Source of the DNA: Nageia nagi
Lineage: Eukaryota > Pinophyta
Assembly: GCA_050084985.1 (NCBI GenBank)
Contig: JBITNC010000002.1
Location: 11,346,001-11,410,000, forward strand
DNA length: 64,000 bases
Direction of reading: 5' to 3'
Made by a program: the position numbers and the translations under genes. The notes beneath the pieces are model-generated. The model saw only the letters and a list, made by a program, of their open reading frames with translations, ran no database searches and had not been told where the DNA came from. Positions 43,467-56,164 of this stretch are shown here, piece by piece (within the stretch, counting starts at the first letter, position 1; the number at the start of each line of letters is the position of its first letter).

Positions 43467-45377
43467 TGATCTGTAAATCCTACTCAAGGGTTCACTTTTG
43501 GATCTTCAAACTTTGTTTATTGTAGTGCTTGTAGAAATAAAAATCAATCATGGTAAATGATCGACATAATTTTTATCTTGGTTCGATCGATGTGGTCTAC
43601 ATCCAACAAATAAGAATCCATTATTGTAGGTACCTCTTTTTACAATGTCACTTGTATGATTTGTAGACTTCCTTCCTTTGCTTATTGAAGTTAAATCACA
43701 TGATCACTGTAGGTTGCTATTGAATCCCTTTTCTTGAAGATGACTCTCTTTTCAATGAGATCCCATAAGCATAGTCCCATGTCTCTTTCTCATGGTTGAC
43801 ATTTTCAAAACTATTCCTTATCTCTTTCTTAGCATCATGGTGATTATGTCTTCCACTTCTTGTTCCATGGCTATGATCTTGTCATGGTCTTCTTTTATTT
43901 TCAACACTTTTTATGAACATAGTGTGACTCCCACACACAGTTGGAGTTTTTTGCACACACACTAATACATTCTCCCCTTGGAAGGAATCCCACTAAAAGG
44001 AACTTAACCTTTTTCCACACTCCAAATACCCTTTTATAACTTTAAGGGTTTACATTTTTTTGGAGTTTACATGGTTACAAAAAAATAATCCCAAACTTAG
44101 TGTTTTTCCATTTGCAAATTTTGCTCTCTATCCTCTCAACAATATTCTCCTCCATTTACAATTATTATGGGTTTTGAATTACTTAATTTTAGGGCTTTCA
44201 TTTTAGATTTTATCCTTTCAATAGTAAATTTTATTTACTATTTAAATTACTATAAACTATTTTTAAAACCAAATATTTGATAAATACCAAACACCAAATA
44301 TTCCTTTACTAATTAAATATCACCATTCTTGGCAGCTCTGCTGTGAAGTGCCACTTGGCATTATTTTATCCTCATGTTGGATAATAGTTATCATCTTCCT
44401 TTTTCTTGTACCATTTCTTCTCATGCTGATGTTATCAACCTCCATGTAACTATCATAAGTTTGGAAGTTAACAAAATGGTATCATCTTGTTGATCCCCTT
44501 TATGTTAGCGATGGGTTTCTAGGTTGATGCCAGGTGAATCTCCATTGAATGTTGACCCAAATGTTATCTAAGGCCATAATTCCTTCTTCATTACGTAGAT
44601 CCTTCTTTTGGTGATCCATTCGTTGGAGACTTATGACTTAGTTATTTGATGGGGCACATCAGTGTACCTTAAGTGGGGTCCTCCTCCACCACATTAGTTA
44701 TTTCCTTTACTTCATTGATTAGACTTCTTCTTAATGACTGGCTGAGATTGGGAAATTGTTCATGCATGCATGTGTTCCCTTTCTCAAGTGTTAATTAGCA
44801 TGTAAGGGGGAAGACTTATATAATTTGCATGGTTTGCTTATGTGGAGGTCATATTTGAACTTTGTTGGTCTTTGGCAAGGTTCTCATGTTGACAGCCCCT
44901 CTCTTCCACTTAAACCATCAGCATCTCATTGAAATTTTTTACCCAATGTTTAATTGTTGAAATCATGGCATTGTTTGCATAAGTTGGTGCCTCATTGCAA
45001 TGTCCATCGTGTTCATAAGAACATATACTTTCCTCATCATTAGTTTGTTAAAAGACATGTTAGTGACCCATAAGGATCCACATGCTCTTTTAATGGTCAC
45101 CTTTTATTATTACATGGTATTGAATAATTTCAAATCTTAGCATTTGATATATTTGAAAACCTTGGAAACTTTTAAAATAAAACCTTGCAAAATTATAAAT
45201 AATAATATTTTATTTATTATTTATTAAAAATTATCAAACCTTATTATATCACCCTTATGATATCAGATTTTTGAATTATCGAAGGCATTAGGAAGCTGAT
45301 GGAGAGCTCTTCGAATTGAAGAAAATAAAACACAAATTAAGACTTATTTTTTCAAGTTCAAAAATAATTTTAGATCA
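43467..45377 (-). repeat. 3' LTR of the long-LTR element (1911 bp)
   Basis: It begins TGATCTGTAAATCC and ends TAGATCA. There is no open frame of note inside. The adjacent interior gives, on the minus strand, a weak polypurine tract AAAATGGGATGAG. Confidence 0.88.
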
Positions 45378-45884
45378 CTCATCCCATTTTAAGTGCTTTT
45401 GATCCTATAAAAGACTTGGGATCAAAAAAATAAAGAAAAATAATCTTCACACAAAAATATAGTTTTACTCCTTGGAATCACTTTCTTGAATTTGCTCATC
45501 AGTTTGAATTCACTTGGCATTTTCAGGCACATCACTTTGCATACTCAATGAATCAAAAGCAAAAAAAAATTTAACTCCAACACAACTTCCTTAGTCATCA
45601 CAACTATTAAGAATACGGGCCCTTCTTCCCACCAAAATTCATGTTGAGATAAGTTTATGATGGAAAGATTTCATTAAATGCTAATGAAATTTTTTTCTTT
45701 AAAAGTGAAAATTTTACCTCAACCTTGCATGATTCCAAATTGTAAGTCAAATTTCTTCTTCTATAAGATCAAGTTCTCTTGACTCTGAAGTAGGTACAAC
45801 TATGAACTTCACAAACAAAGCACTCATTCTTTTTCTAAACAAACTCCATCAGTTCCCAGCTAAAGAACTGCTCTAATACCAACT
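45378..45884 (-). other. 507-bp interior of the long-LTR element
   Basis: It contains only the primer site (45869-45881 region), a weak polypurine tract at the other end and AT-rich sequence. No coding sequence. Confidence 0.8.
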
Positions 45885-47846
45885 TGATCCGTAAACCCTA
45901 CTCAAGAGTTCACTTTTGGATCTTAACACTTTTTTCATTCTAATGCTTGCAAAAATAAAAATCAATCACACAAAAATATTGACATAGTTTTTACCCTAGT
46001 TCGATCAATGTGGTCTACATCTAGCAAATAACAATCCATTATTGTAGGTACCATTTTTGTAATGTCACTTGTATGATCTTTAGATTTCATTCCTTTGCTT
46101 GTCAAAGTTGAATCACATGATCACTGTAGGTTGCTACTGAATCCCTTTTCTTGAAGATGACTCTCTTTTCAATGAGATCCCATAATCATAGCCCCATGTC
46201 TCTTTCCTATGATCAATATTTTCAAAACTACTCCTTATTTCTTTCTTAGCATCATGGCGATTATGTCATCCACTTCTTGTTCCATGGCTATGATCTTGTC
46301 CAAGGTCTTCTTCTTTTATTTTCAACACTTTTTACAAATATAGTGTGACTTCCACACACACTTGAATTTTTTCACACACACACACACATACTAATACATT
46401 CTCCTCTTGGGAGGAATCCCACTAAAAGGAACTTAACCTTTTTCCACACTCATAATACCATTTTATAATTTTAAGGATTTACATTTTTTTGGAGTATACG
46501 TGGTTACAAACAAATAATCCCAAACTTAGTGTTTTTCCCTTTGCAAATTTTGCTCTTTATCCTCTCAACAATATTCTCCTCTAGTTAAAATTCTTATGGG
46601 TTTTGAATTCCTTAATTTTAGGGCTTTCATTTTAGATTCTATTGGTTTTGTTTTAGTCCTTTTAAAATTATCATATAGTTTATATTTTATCATTTCAATA
46701 ATAAATTATTGAAATTCCCACAAACTATTTTTAACATTAAATATTTAACAAATACCAAACACTAAATATTCCTTTACCAATTAAATATCACCATTCTTGG
46801 TGGCTCTACTGTGAAGTGGCACTTGGCATTATTTAATCCTCATGTTGGCTAATGGCTATCATCTTTCTTTTCCTTTCATCCTTTCTTCTCATGTTGAGGT
46901 TGTCAACCTCTAAGTAACTATCATAAGTTTGGAAGTTAATAAAATGGTGTCATCTCGTCGATCCCCTTTATACTGGTGATAGGTTTCCAAGTTGACACCA
47001 GGTGAATCTCCATCGAATGTTGACTCAAATGTTATCTTTAAGATTGAGATCTCCTTCTTAATTATGCAGGCCTTTCTATTGGTTATCCATTCATAGGAGA
47101 CTTATGACTTGGTTGTTTGATGGAACATGTAAACATAGCTTAAGCGGGGTCCTCCACCATGTTTTTTATTTCCTTTACTTTGTTGATCAGACTTCTGCTT
47201 AACGACTGACTAAGATTGGGCACCTATTGATCCATGCATGTGTTCCTTTTCTCAAGCATTGGTTAGCATGTGAGCAGGAAGACTTATATAATCTACATGA
47301 TCTTCTTATATAAAGGTCATCTTTGAACTTTATTAGTTTTTTATGGGGTCCTCACATTGACAAATCCTCTCTTCCACTTAAACTATTAGCTTCTTATTGA
47401 AGGCTTTTACCCAACGTTTAGCTGTTAAAATCTTGGCTTTCTTTGAATAAGTCAGTACCTTATTACAAAATCCACCATGTTCATAAGAACATATACTTTC
47501 CTCCTCATCGATTTTTCAAAAGCCATGTTGGTAACCCATAAGGATCCATATGCTCTTTTAGTGGCAGCCTTTTTATATTACATGGTATTGAATAATTTTA
47601 AATCTTAGCATTTGATATATTTGAAAACCTTGGAAACTTTTAAAATAAAGCCTTGCAAAATTACAAATAATAATATTTAATTATTATTTATTAAAAATGA
47701 TCAAACCTTGTTATATCGCCCTTACTATATCAGATTTTCAAACTATCGAAGGCTTTGAGAAGCTGATGGAGAGCTTTTCAACTTGAAGAGAATAAAACAC
47801 AATTTGAGATTTTTATTTTTTTGAGTTCAAAAGCCATTTTAGATCA
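45885..47846 (-). repeat. 5' LTR of the long-LTR element (1962 bp)
   Basis: It begins TGATCCGTAAACCC and ends TAGATCA. It aligns throughout with 43467-45377, with substitutions and small indels. Confidence 0.88.
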
Positions 47847-47851
47847 ATTGA

Positions 47852-48240
47852 TGTTGCAAAAGCTTCAAGAATACAATTCATAAATCCAAGAAACTCACCT
47901 ACTCCAAATCTTAGATCAAAATCAAAGCTTTAAAGATAAAGAGCATATTGGTATCCATTCATATATACATATTGGTTGATTGGCATCGACATGAACCACA
48001 AATCATAATTATTGGTTGATAGGTTTAGATGAATGTGGTTCATTCATATTGGTAGTTGATTCCAATTTTAAATATGGTTATTGGCCATAGACTTATATAT
48101 ATATATATATAAACAGCAACAACTTTTTAAAATAGTTGCCTATAGAATTTATAATTTTTTTAAAAATAACACATTTAAATTTATGATGGATATTGTTTGA
48201 AAATTGTATTCTACAATTTGAAAGGATAAAAGCCTATCAA
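47852..48240. other. Unassigned sequence right of the long-LTR element
   Basis: It continues the DNA into which the long-LTR element inserted. It includes a short TA run near 48092-48110. Nothing coding recognised. Confidence 0.4.
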
Positions 48241-48249
48241 ATTCTAGGC

Positions 48250-48540
48250 CTATAAGGAATGCATAATCTTATGAGAGGTTTGTCAACCTTATCTAATCCA
48301 TCATACACTATGTGTGAGCTGCATTTATGGGAAATAGCTTTGCAACAAGTTTCCCACGCACCCTCTTGGTGTCAAGGCATCCCTAGAATTAGTGCATGTG
48401 GACCTTTGTGATCATGTGTAGACTCCCAACATTGTAAAGTGTAGGTATATGTTGATTTTTACTAATTATTATTCTTGCATGAGTTGGTTATACTTGTTGT
48501 AAGCCAAATTCAATGCTTTTGAGGGTAAGCCCAAGAATAT
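48250..48540 (+). pseudogene. Copia integrase fragment (continuation of 41080-42450)
   Basis: With one shift this reads 'MRGLSTLSNPSYTMCE...' (end of the pre-integrase zinc region) and then 'ASLELVHVDLCDHV' with the first catalytic Asp, and 'RYMLIFTNYYSCMSWLYLL.AKFNAFE'. It is the next expected segment after the one ending at 42450, on the same strand and at similar decay, so the two were once contiguous. Similarity fades after 48540; the rest of integrase, RT and RNase H are absent. Confidence 0.75.
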
Positions 48541-49989
48541 GAGTCCTACTTTTGGTTAAAAAGTAGAAGTGTTTTTCTTGATTTTCAATTTTGGTCACAA
48601 TTTATCTCAAAATTTGAAGCACATAGAGTTTGAGTCTTGAAAAAGGTCACTTGGATAAAATTATAGTACTCGAAGTCTAGTTTTCAAATATGTAATTTAT
48701 TCCAAACCTAGGTTATTGAAATAAATTTTTGATAGGCTTATTTAAAACCCACTGTTTAAAAAATACAGTTTGAGGACTACACCCCCATCATATCCCTCAA
48801 GCATAATTGGACCTTAATTAGAATAGTTTGTTAAATCCTTTTGGATAAAGACACCTAAGACCTAAAGATTATGGCGGATATTTTTTGTAATTTTTTATTA
48901 ATATTTTTTTATTAATTTTTATTGACCTTGATTGTCATTTCAAAAAGTGCTTGTGTCCCTCAAGCATAATTTGACCTAAACTTATCATTTTTTATTTTTA
49001 TTTTAACTTATGGAGAATTGTATGCAGAATGTGAATTTTTTTTTTCATAATTCAAAAAAAAAGTTATTAAACAAATATGAAACCCTATTTTTGAAATTTC
49101 ATGGATACTATTTCATTGAAAATTATATTAAAAATACAAAATCTAATCTAATTATTAAAAAAATTGTATATTTAAAATTTGAACTCTCTCATCTGAAATC
49201 CTTCAAAATTTTATGAAATATATCTTTGAAAGGACCTTGAATTTACAAGTCCAAAGGTTGGGTCATCAAACCTAATTTTGACACTATATCCAAGGGAAAA
49301 GGGCATGTTTGAAATTTGAATTCAAAAATTGGGATCTTTAGGGTTGGCTTTCCAATCCCCAAGATCCTAACCCTAATATATTAAAAAATACATATAAAAC
49401 TATTTTCCTTTTTTTATTCATGTGCATCAATCTTGTACGACCTTATCTGTAATTTTCTCTTCATTTTTATGACTTTTTATTCATTTTTTACGATTACAAT
49501 AATTTCAAAGCAAGGATAATTTTGAAAGGAGATCATGGGATAAAAAAGAATATTAACAAAGGAAATATGTAAGGAACTTTACATTAAATAAGAACATAGA
49601 TATAAAGAGAAGGATGTGAAATAAAAAAGAGAGAGAAGAGCAGTTTTGAAGCAATTGAGGAATGTGGAAGCATCAAAATCGAAGGCAACTGATCAAGAGG
49701 AGAACATTCAAGAGAACATTAAGGAGGAGAACATTCAAGAGATGAATGTAGATGATGCACATGTGAAGAGGAGACTATGATTGTAGAAGCTTCATATCCA
49801 CTTATTGATACAAATCCACCATGTATGTCTTCAGATCCACCTTTCGATCAAATCCACCAAGTATGTCTTCAGATAAATCTTTGAAAGATAGTGATAACAT
49901 TTTTTTGAAAATAAAAAGTAATATCTTACATAATTTTCTATAAGAAAAGCCTTTATCTCAAAGACATATAAGAATAGTTGCAAGTAATA
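48541..49989. other. Unassigned sequence
   Basis: AT-rich. A motif CCCTCAAGCATAATTxGACC occurs twice (about 48796 and 48957). No gene recognised. Confidence 0.35.
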
Positions 49990-52600
49990 TACATGATCAA
50001 TTTTTAAAAAATAAAGAGTTAGGAATTCAATGTCAACTCATGCTGCTATTAATGAGAATGTTGAGAGAAGTAATGAAAACCTTAGGCATTAATGTGAAAT
50101 CAAACAAGGAAAATGAACCCCTTACAAAATTTATGTATATTGTTGCTAGTGCCATTAGTTCTATTGGAAAAAAGAGTAGGTTTAAAGACAAGAATGCAAC
50201 ATGACGAGCTATAACAACTACTTTAGTAAGGCAAACAACTTCAAACAAAAGAAAGGTTGCTGAATTTTTTGATGTGAGTCATAAAATTATGCAAAGCATT
50301 GTAGAGAGAAGACAAAATATTGAAGGTGATCCAATCAACCTATGTTGGAGTTATAGTGGTAGACTCACAAGGTCTAACATGAAATTGACTAGCGAGATAA
50401 AGTATTTAATTGAAACATTATGGCATGATAGAACAAGGGTATCACCACATACTAGATATATTTTGAAATTAGAATTTGGGTCAAAATATCATGAATCTCA
50501 TCCAAAACACCTACTAGATATGACTCAAACTAAATTGTATAAATAGTTTCTATATGAGGGAGTGTTGCAACCATTTAATATTAGTATAAGTTAAGATCAT
50601 TTGAGAAGTGAAAACCTTGGTATGTAAGAATTAACATGCAAACAATAACATATTGAAAAACTCATGCAATTTAGATATTATTATGATACTTTTTGAAACA
50701 TACGTTGTGATTTGCATACTAATGATTGAGGTAAGAATATGGTATTCATATACCACTTGAAACTATCAAGGAGTTTATAACAAGTGTGCTTTGTCCACCT
50801 CCTCATGAGCAATCATTTTATTTAAATGCATGTATTATAGGATAATGTGATAAATGTCAGAACTTTTCATTATTAGGAAACTATATGCATGAAATTAGTT
50901 CGCATGAATTTGGATAACAAGATATGGATGTTAGAATATTCAAGAATATTGAGTATGATTTGAAGGATGGAAAAACTAGAAAGTGTGTTGATTTAATCAC
51001 TGAAAGCATTAAAGTGCATACATTCATGGATTATTTTAAGACTAAGTATCAACTAAAATATGTGAAACACTCCCAAAATGCTTCATGGCTTGATAGTCAA
51101 TTTCATCAATGTAGAAACAAATTTTTGATTGGAACTATATCATTAATGGTTGACTTTGCCAAAAATTTACTCTTAAACCACAAGAAGAAATCCAGTCTCA
51201 ATATTATAGTTCATTTCAAGTTGCAAGTTTTTTCCATATTTTATATAGAAATGCAAATGATAGTACTAAAGATAACAAAACAAATTGAGCGAGTACCATT
51301 TCTATGTGAGTGAGAATCGATTACACTCATCGAAGTTTTTCCAATATTATTTTAAGTTATTTTATAATAATTTGGATGAAAGAGGAATTTAGATAGCAAA
51401 ATATTTTATATAATTGTACATGATAGTTTAAAAAATCATGAATGTTTTATTACCTACGGAGGGTTAATAAAGAAAAAATATCGAACATATATAAAGTTTT
51501 ATTGAAGCAGGACATGGTAAAGGAGAACATGATGGAGTAGGTACATGTGTTAAAAGAGCTCTTGCTATAGAGAATCTTAAATTTGGAGATGTATGTAAAT
51601 TTAAATATGTACATGATATTGTGGAATGGTGCAGTACAATATTATCTACATGATCAAATGAGAATTCTACAATTCAACGTTACTTTTGGTTAGTTGAAAA
51701 AGATAATATTACAAGTCATCTTGAATATGATACAACTAGTGGATTAGAAAAGTAGCATTCATTTAGGAATTCAAAAGGAAGTATTGGACTATATGGATAA
51801 GGGATATTTCATGTTTTTGTGAGTCTTGTATTGTAGGTGAATGAGAAGCATGTATAAATACAGAATGGATTGAGGAATGGAAATAAAAATATTTGACACC
51901 TTCATAAGCCCATGATCAACAAGAAACAACAATTGAAGATGAAATGTTTGTATCAAAAGACTATGATCATATCTCAAATCTTGTAAAATAAGGTAATTTA
52001 ATTAAATTTATTTATATTAAAATGTATATTTTAATATATTATGTTATTTTTATATGTCATACTTTATTGATATAAATTTTGTTTATTGTACATGTGTATG
52101 TAGTTGTTGCACCTAAAGGGAATGAAGAGGAAATAGGGTATTAGATAGCTTGATGTGTTGAGGAAAAATATAATTTAAGTCAACCTTGACATAATAGTGA
52201 TGGATTTATTTATGAAACAAGTTAGTATATGTCAAGTTCTCAATCTAGCTTATTATCTACTCTCTATATTTCTTTAGACTATTTATCATTTTTTCTAAAT
52301 TTTGATAATGATGGTTTTCATGTTATCCAACAAGTTATGTGATGGTTTTTGGCACATGGCTCTGAAAATATCTTACAAGAAGAAAAAATGGTTTGCCTAA
52401 ATTTGAAGATTATGAAACATGTAAGAATATTATACATTACTCACATTTGGTATTGGTAACAAATATAAAATTATTCATATATAAAATGAGGCATGTTAAT
52501 AAAGTGTTGTGGACCCTTTCGTTAGATGAACATGAGATAATTATAGATGCATTACAAAAAAGAGAGGATGCAGATGGAATAATGTATATATAAATAAAGG
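49990..52600 (+). pseudogene. Decayed transposase-like gene ('GHGKG' type)
   Basis: Plus-strand pieces follow one another in the order of a single long protein. The first is 'SSIGKKSRFKDKN...KRKVAEFFDVSHKIMQSIVERRQN', then a 90-codon open stretch at 50274-50546. A 'CPPPHEQSFYLNACIIG*CDKCQ' region follows (about 50785-50860). The open stretch 50924-51313 contains 'GTISLMVDFAKNLLLN'. A motif 'EAGHGKGEHDGVGTCVKRALA' is at about 51507-51565. The pattern (D in a 'VDFAxN' block, a lost 'DG' block, then GHGKGxxDGxG) matches uncharacterised, mobile-element-like proteins I recall from many eukaryotes. I cannot name the superfamily with certainty, and that the acidic residues form a DDE/D site is inference. 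Multiple stops; no terminal repeats found. Confidence 0.45.
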
Positions 52601-52699
52601 TAGGCTTACATAATGAATTATTTGAATTGTAGAATTAAATACAATTATGTTATAATATATTTAACTAACATTCCCTTGTGTTATGTTGAAAAATGTAAG

Positions 52700-53130
52700 G
52701 AAAGGATTGCTCAAGTACATCACTAAACATTCACTGGTAGAAACATGGATACATTCAATACTTTCTTGATCATTTCTAATAATTTCTTCACACAAATCAT
52801 CATCAATAAATAATATTTGAGACTTCCAACTTTCCCCTTCTTAAAAAAATACATCTCTAGATACAAATATCTTTTGAGAATTGGAATTCAAAATACATAA
52901 GCTTTGGATATTTCAGCATAGCAAATTAAAATACACTTTTCACTTTTAGCATCTAACTTCTATCTCTTCTCATCACTCACATGAACAAAAGTAACATACC
53001 CAAAAACTTTAGAATGTTGCACATTTGGATACTTTTGAAACTAAAACTAATAAGGAGTAAAATGATTTAAACTTCTTGTAGGAATTCTATTAAGAATATA
53101 ATTAGCATCCCTAATAGATGTATCTTGACA
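52700..53130 (-). pseudogene. Copia integrase C-terminal fragment
   Basis: Read on the minus strand from about 53120, this gives 'DANYILNRIPTRSLNHFTPY', then 'KYPNVQHSKVFGYVTFVHVSDEKR.KLDAKSEKCILICYAE...YLYLEMYFF'. It matches the segment around 'YLINRMPT...FPNVRHLKVFGCVxFVHV...KLDPKxxKCIFVGY' of Copia polyproteins. The lineage differs from A, B and C. It is short, with no LTR attached. Confidence 0.75.
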
Positions 53131-53483
53131 CCATCTATCATTTTGGACTTGTACCCAATCATGAATATGATTCATTTATGAGTATGAAGAATCTCTAAAG
53201 TTTTGAAGGTAGTTTTTGATAGAAATTAGGCATTTGGACACATTATTGATTTATGAGGTTTATTGTGATGATATTTCATTTAATACTATATATTTTAGTT
53301 ATTATATTTATATCCATAATGTATGTAATTATATTTTTTATCACATTCATTAGTAACTTAGTTTATAGCTTATACGTTCTTTGGATTTAGTTTAGCCTTT
53401 CACTTGTATTGAGGAGGATGTTGATGATATTTGTGAGGACATGTATAATTTATAATAATTAGTGGGATTACTATTAAGCTATC

Positions 53484-53546
53484 CCCTTACTCTTCCCATT
53501 CTCCCCTTTCACTCCCCCTCCCCTTCTCCCCTTTCCTCTCCCCTTA
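53484..53546 (+). repeat. Polypyrimidine tract next to a short telomere-like motif
   Basis: A C/T-rich run (CCCCTT, CTCCCC units) leads into TTAGGGTTTAGGGTTA at about 53545-53560, the plant telomere unit TTTAGGG. Confidence 0.7.
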
Positions 53547-53916
53547 GGGTTTAGGGTTAAAAAATATAGAGTTAAACAATTTTAGAGTTAAAAAATGATT
53601 TTAGCTAACTAAGTTTAGAAAGAGCTAAAAACATTTTAAGGTCTTAAATGGTTCCAAGATCCACCTCATATGTGATTTTATAAGGAGCTAAATGATTCAT
53701 AATTTGAATACAAATTAGAAAGAGAGAGATAAAGTGCTTCTCTCCATGTGCTTCTTGAATGATGCCATTACATAATTATTCAAAAGGGTATGCATCTAGT
53801 TAATTTCACCCCTTTTACATATTTATAATATTCCTTTAATCAATGCATTTATGATGGATTTTATTCATCAAATTTGAATCAATATTGATACATTATTAGT
53901 TAATATTATAAATACT

Positions 53917-54515
53917 CACACCCTAACCCATAAACCCTAACCATAAAATCCAAAATCCTAATCTCTAACCTTAACACTAACCCCAAACCCTAATCCCTAA
54001 ATATTAACTCATATCCCTTATATTGTAACCTCTAATCCTTAAACCTTAATCCCTAAATAATAACCCTTAACCCTAACCATAACTCCTAACACTTAATCCT
54101 AACCTTTATTCCTAAATAGAATAATCTCGAACATAACTCTTAAACCAAATACCCTAACTATATCCTAACTCTTAAAATTTAAACTCTAATATCATAAATG
54201 CCTAAAATCTTAAATATTTAAATCTTTAGAATCTTAATCCCTAAACCACAACCCTTAGCCTTAACCCTAACTATAACCCTTAATGCTTAATCCCTAACTC
54301 TTAACCTTAAACCGTGACCATTAAACCCTAACCCCTAACCTTAAACACTAAAGCCTAAATATTAACCTCTAAAATAGAATCCTAACCCTTTAACTTAATC
54401 CCTAACCCTAAACACTAACATCAAACCCTAGCCATAACCCCTAACGTGACTCCAAACTTAACCTCTAAAACCTAAATATAAATTCTTAACATCACACCCT
54501 AACCCATAAACCGTT
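53917..54515 (+). repeat. Degenerate interstitial telomere-like tract (CCCTAAA type)
   Basis: About 600 bp dominated by variants of CCCTAA, CCCTAAA, CCATAA and CCTTAA, many in 6-7 base steps, on the plus strand. The orientation is opposite to the TTTAGGG motif at 53545. It is too degenerate to be a recent telomere end. Confidence 0.75.
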
Positions 54516-55222
54516 TATCTTATTTTTAAATAAGATTATTTGTCTACTTCTCTTACCTCCTCCCAATTGATCACCACTTGATCTCCTTTGAACTTTATTA
54601 GAAGAGATAATATTTTACCCCTCCACTTTTAATTCAATACCTTATAAGACCATTTAAAGAGTACATGATACTATCATTCTAATTCCTTTATTCTATACTC
54701 ATTTGATTTTAGATAAGTTTTAATTTTAACCATGCTTCATCCTCAAAAATATCTCTTGTTCTTACTGATGATTCATTCCCTCCATAACTTTTAAAGCCCA
54801 TATATAAATCATTTATAAGTCAAATCTTATTAGGTCTTGATCGTATTCTCATAATTTCTCAAAATATAAGAAGTTTACATAGACCATAATTTATCATGTA
54901 AACTTTAGATAAATATATATTAGCTAAATTACCTTTACATACAATATATAGATCATTTATCCAAGATCTTTTTTTGAAATGAATGCAATGCATTTGACTT
55001 TTTTCCCAAATATGCTTGATGTTAATTTCTTGATTACATAAAACATAAGATTTAGTCTACCATTTTAACCCTTTTATGAGCTAGTTTGTTAATTTTAACC
55101 TTTTGAATATGTGTTTTTTAATGTGATTTATATTTCAAATAATAGAGTATAAACACCTATGCTATAACTAGGCATCATCAACATACATATATATAACATG
55201 TGTAGATCAAAATAGTAACATG
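54516..55222. other. Unassigned sequence left of element C
   Basis: No gene recognised. Its last five bases ACATG are the element C target site. Confidence 0.4.
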
Positions 55223-55679
55223 TGAAGGATTTAGATCTACTCTAATCCTCAAGGTCCAAGACTAGGAAACTCAATCATTCAACATAACACAAATATAATG
55301 TGGTTTCTCCCTCCTTGGGAGTACATCCACAACTAGTTCTCAATTCTCAATCTATGCACCTCTTACAACAATTCTCTTTCTCTCCTACACAACTAGTAGA
55401 GTAATCTTACTCCAAAAACTTAGTTATGTTACAAGAGGAGAGGCCCTCTATTTATAGCTTGAGAGCACCTCCCTAACCTCCCTTTAACCCAAGGGTAAGG
55501 TTAGGGTTACAATAAATGTATCACCTAACTTTAACCTACCAACTAACCATATGGTAAGGTCAAAGTCTACATAATAAAGAATTCAATTAATCCCTTAAGG
55601 TATCTACATATCCTTTAAGTGATTAATTGAATTTATAAGGAGTTTAGATATTCACAATATTTCATTACAAATTCTAACA
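55223..55679 (-). repeat. Element C 3' LTR (457 bp)
   Basis: On the minus strand it begins TGTTAGAATT at 55679 and ends CCTTCA at 55223. The polypurine tract complement CTCCCCCTT is adjacent (55680-55688). Confidence 0.96.
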
Positions 55680-55688
55680 CTCCCCCTT
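55680..55688 (-). other. Polypurine tract of C
   Basis: AAGGGGGAG on the minus strand, next to the 3' LTR. Confidence 0.9.
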
Positions 55689-56164
55689 AATGCAATATTA
55701 GGATAGAGTGTAGAAGAGAGAAGAGAGAGAGTAAGAGAGAGTTCTCCTCCATAGAGATACAAGTGGAGATGAGAACATTTACATATTTGAGAATCTTTTT
55801 GAGAACTAGTATGAGACTCACTACATTACCATTTGACAAAATGGTTTACAATACAATCATTAACCACAACTGGTTTCACTGTACATAGTAGTCGATCAAC
55901 TTTAAGCTGACATGTGAGTCTCCATGAGCTTGCTTACATAAGGTGAGTAACCTGCATTTCTGAAGAAGATCCTGCATGCTACAAGCAACTCATGAACAAA
56001 ATCAGTTATATGCATCATATATTCAAATAAGAGAATCAAATAATGCCATCTTATAAATAACTGATCAATGGTGCACTATAAGTCATCACGGAGATGCCAA
56101 GCCATCACTCATAGTCACCTATTGTATATAGACATGTGTTGATTATTAATAGAGCATAAAAAAT

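Larger units (their letters stand above)
43467..47846 (-). mobile_element. Non-autonomous LTR element with very long LTRs and tiny interior
   Basis: Two direct repeats of about 1.9 kb (43467-45377 and 45885-47846) both begin TGATC and end GATCA, and flank only 507 bp. The whole is bounded by a perfect 5-bp TSD ATTGA (43462-43466 and 47847-47851). A primer-site complement, GCTCTAATACCAA, ends two bases before the right-hand repeat, which makes that one the 5' LTR and the element minus-strand. The interior has no recognisable gag or pol. The LTRs differ noticeably, roughly 10-15% in the stretches I compared by eye, so the insertion is old. It does not fit usual TRIM (short LTRs) or LARD (kilobases of interior) dimensions. 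Confidence 0.88.

Noticed and set aside
48796-48978. Twice-occurring CCCTCAAGCATAATT motif as possible LTR or TSD ends
   Set aside because: The copies are only ~160 bp apart, with no LTR-like structure between them.
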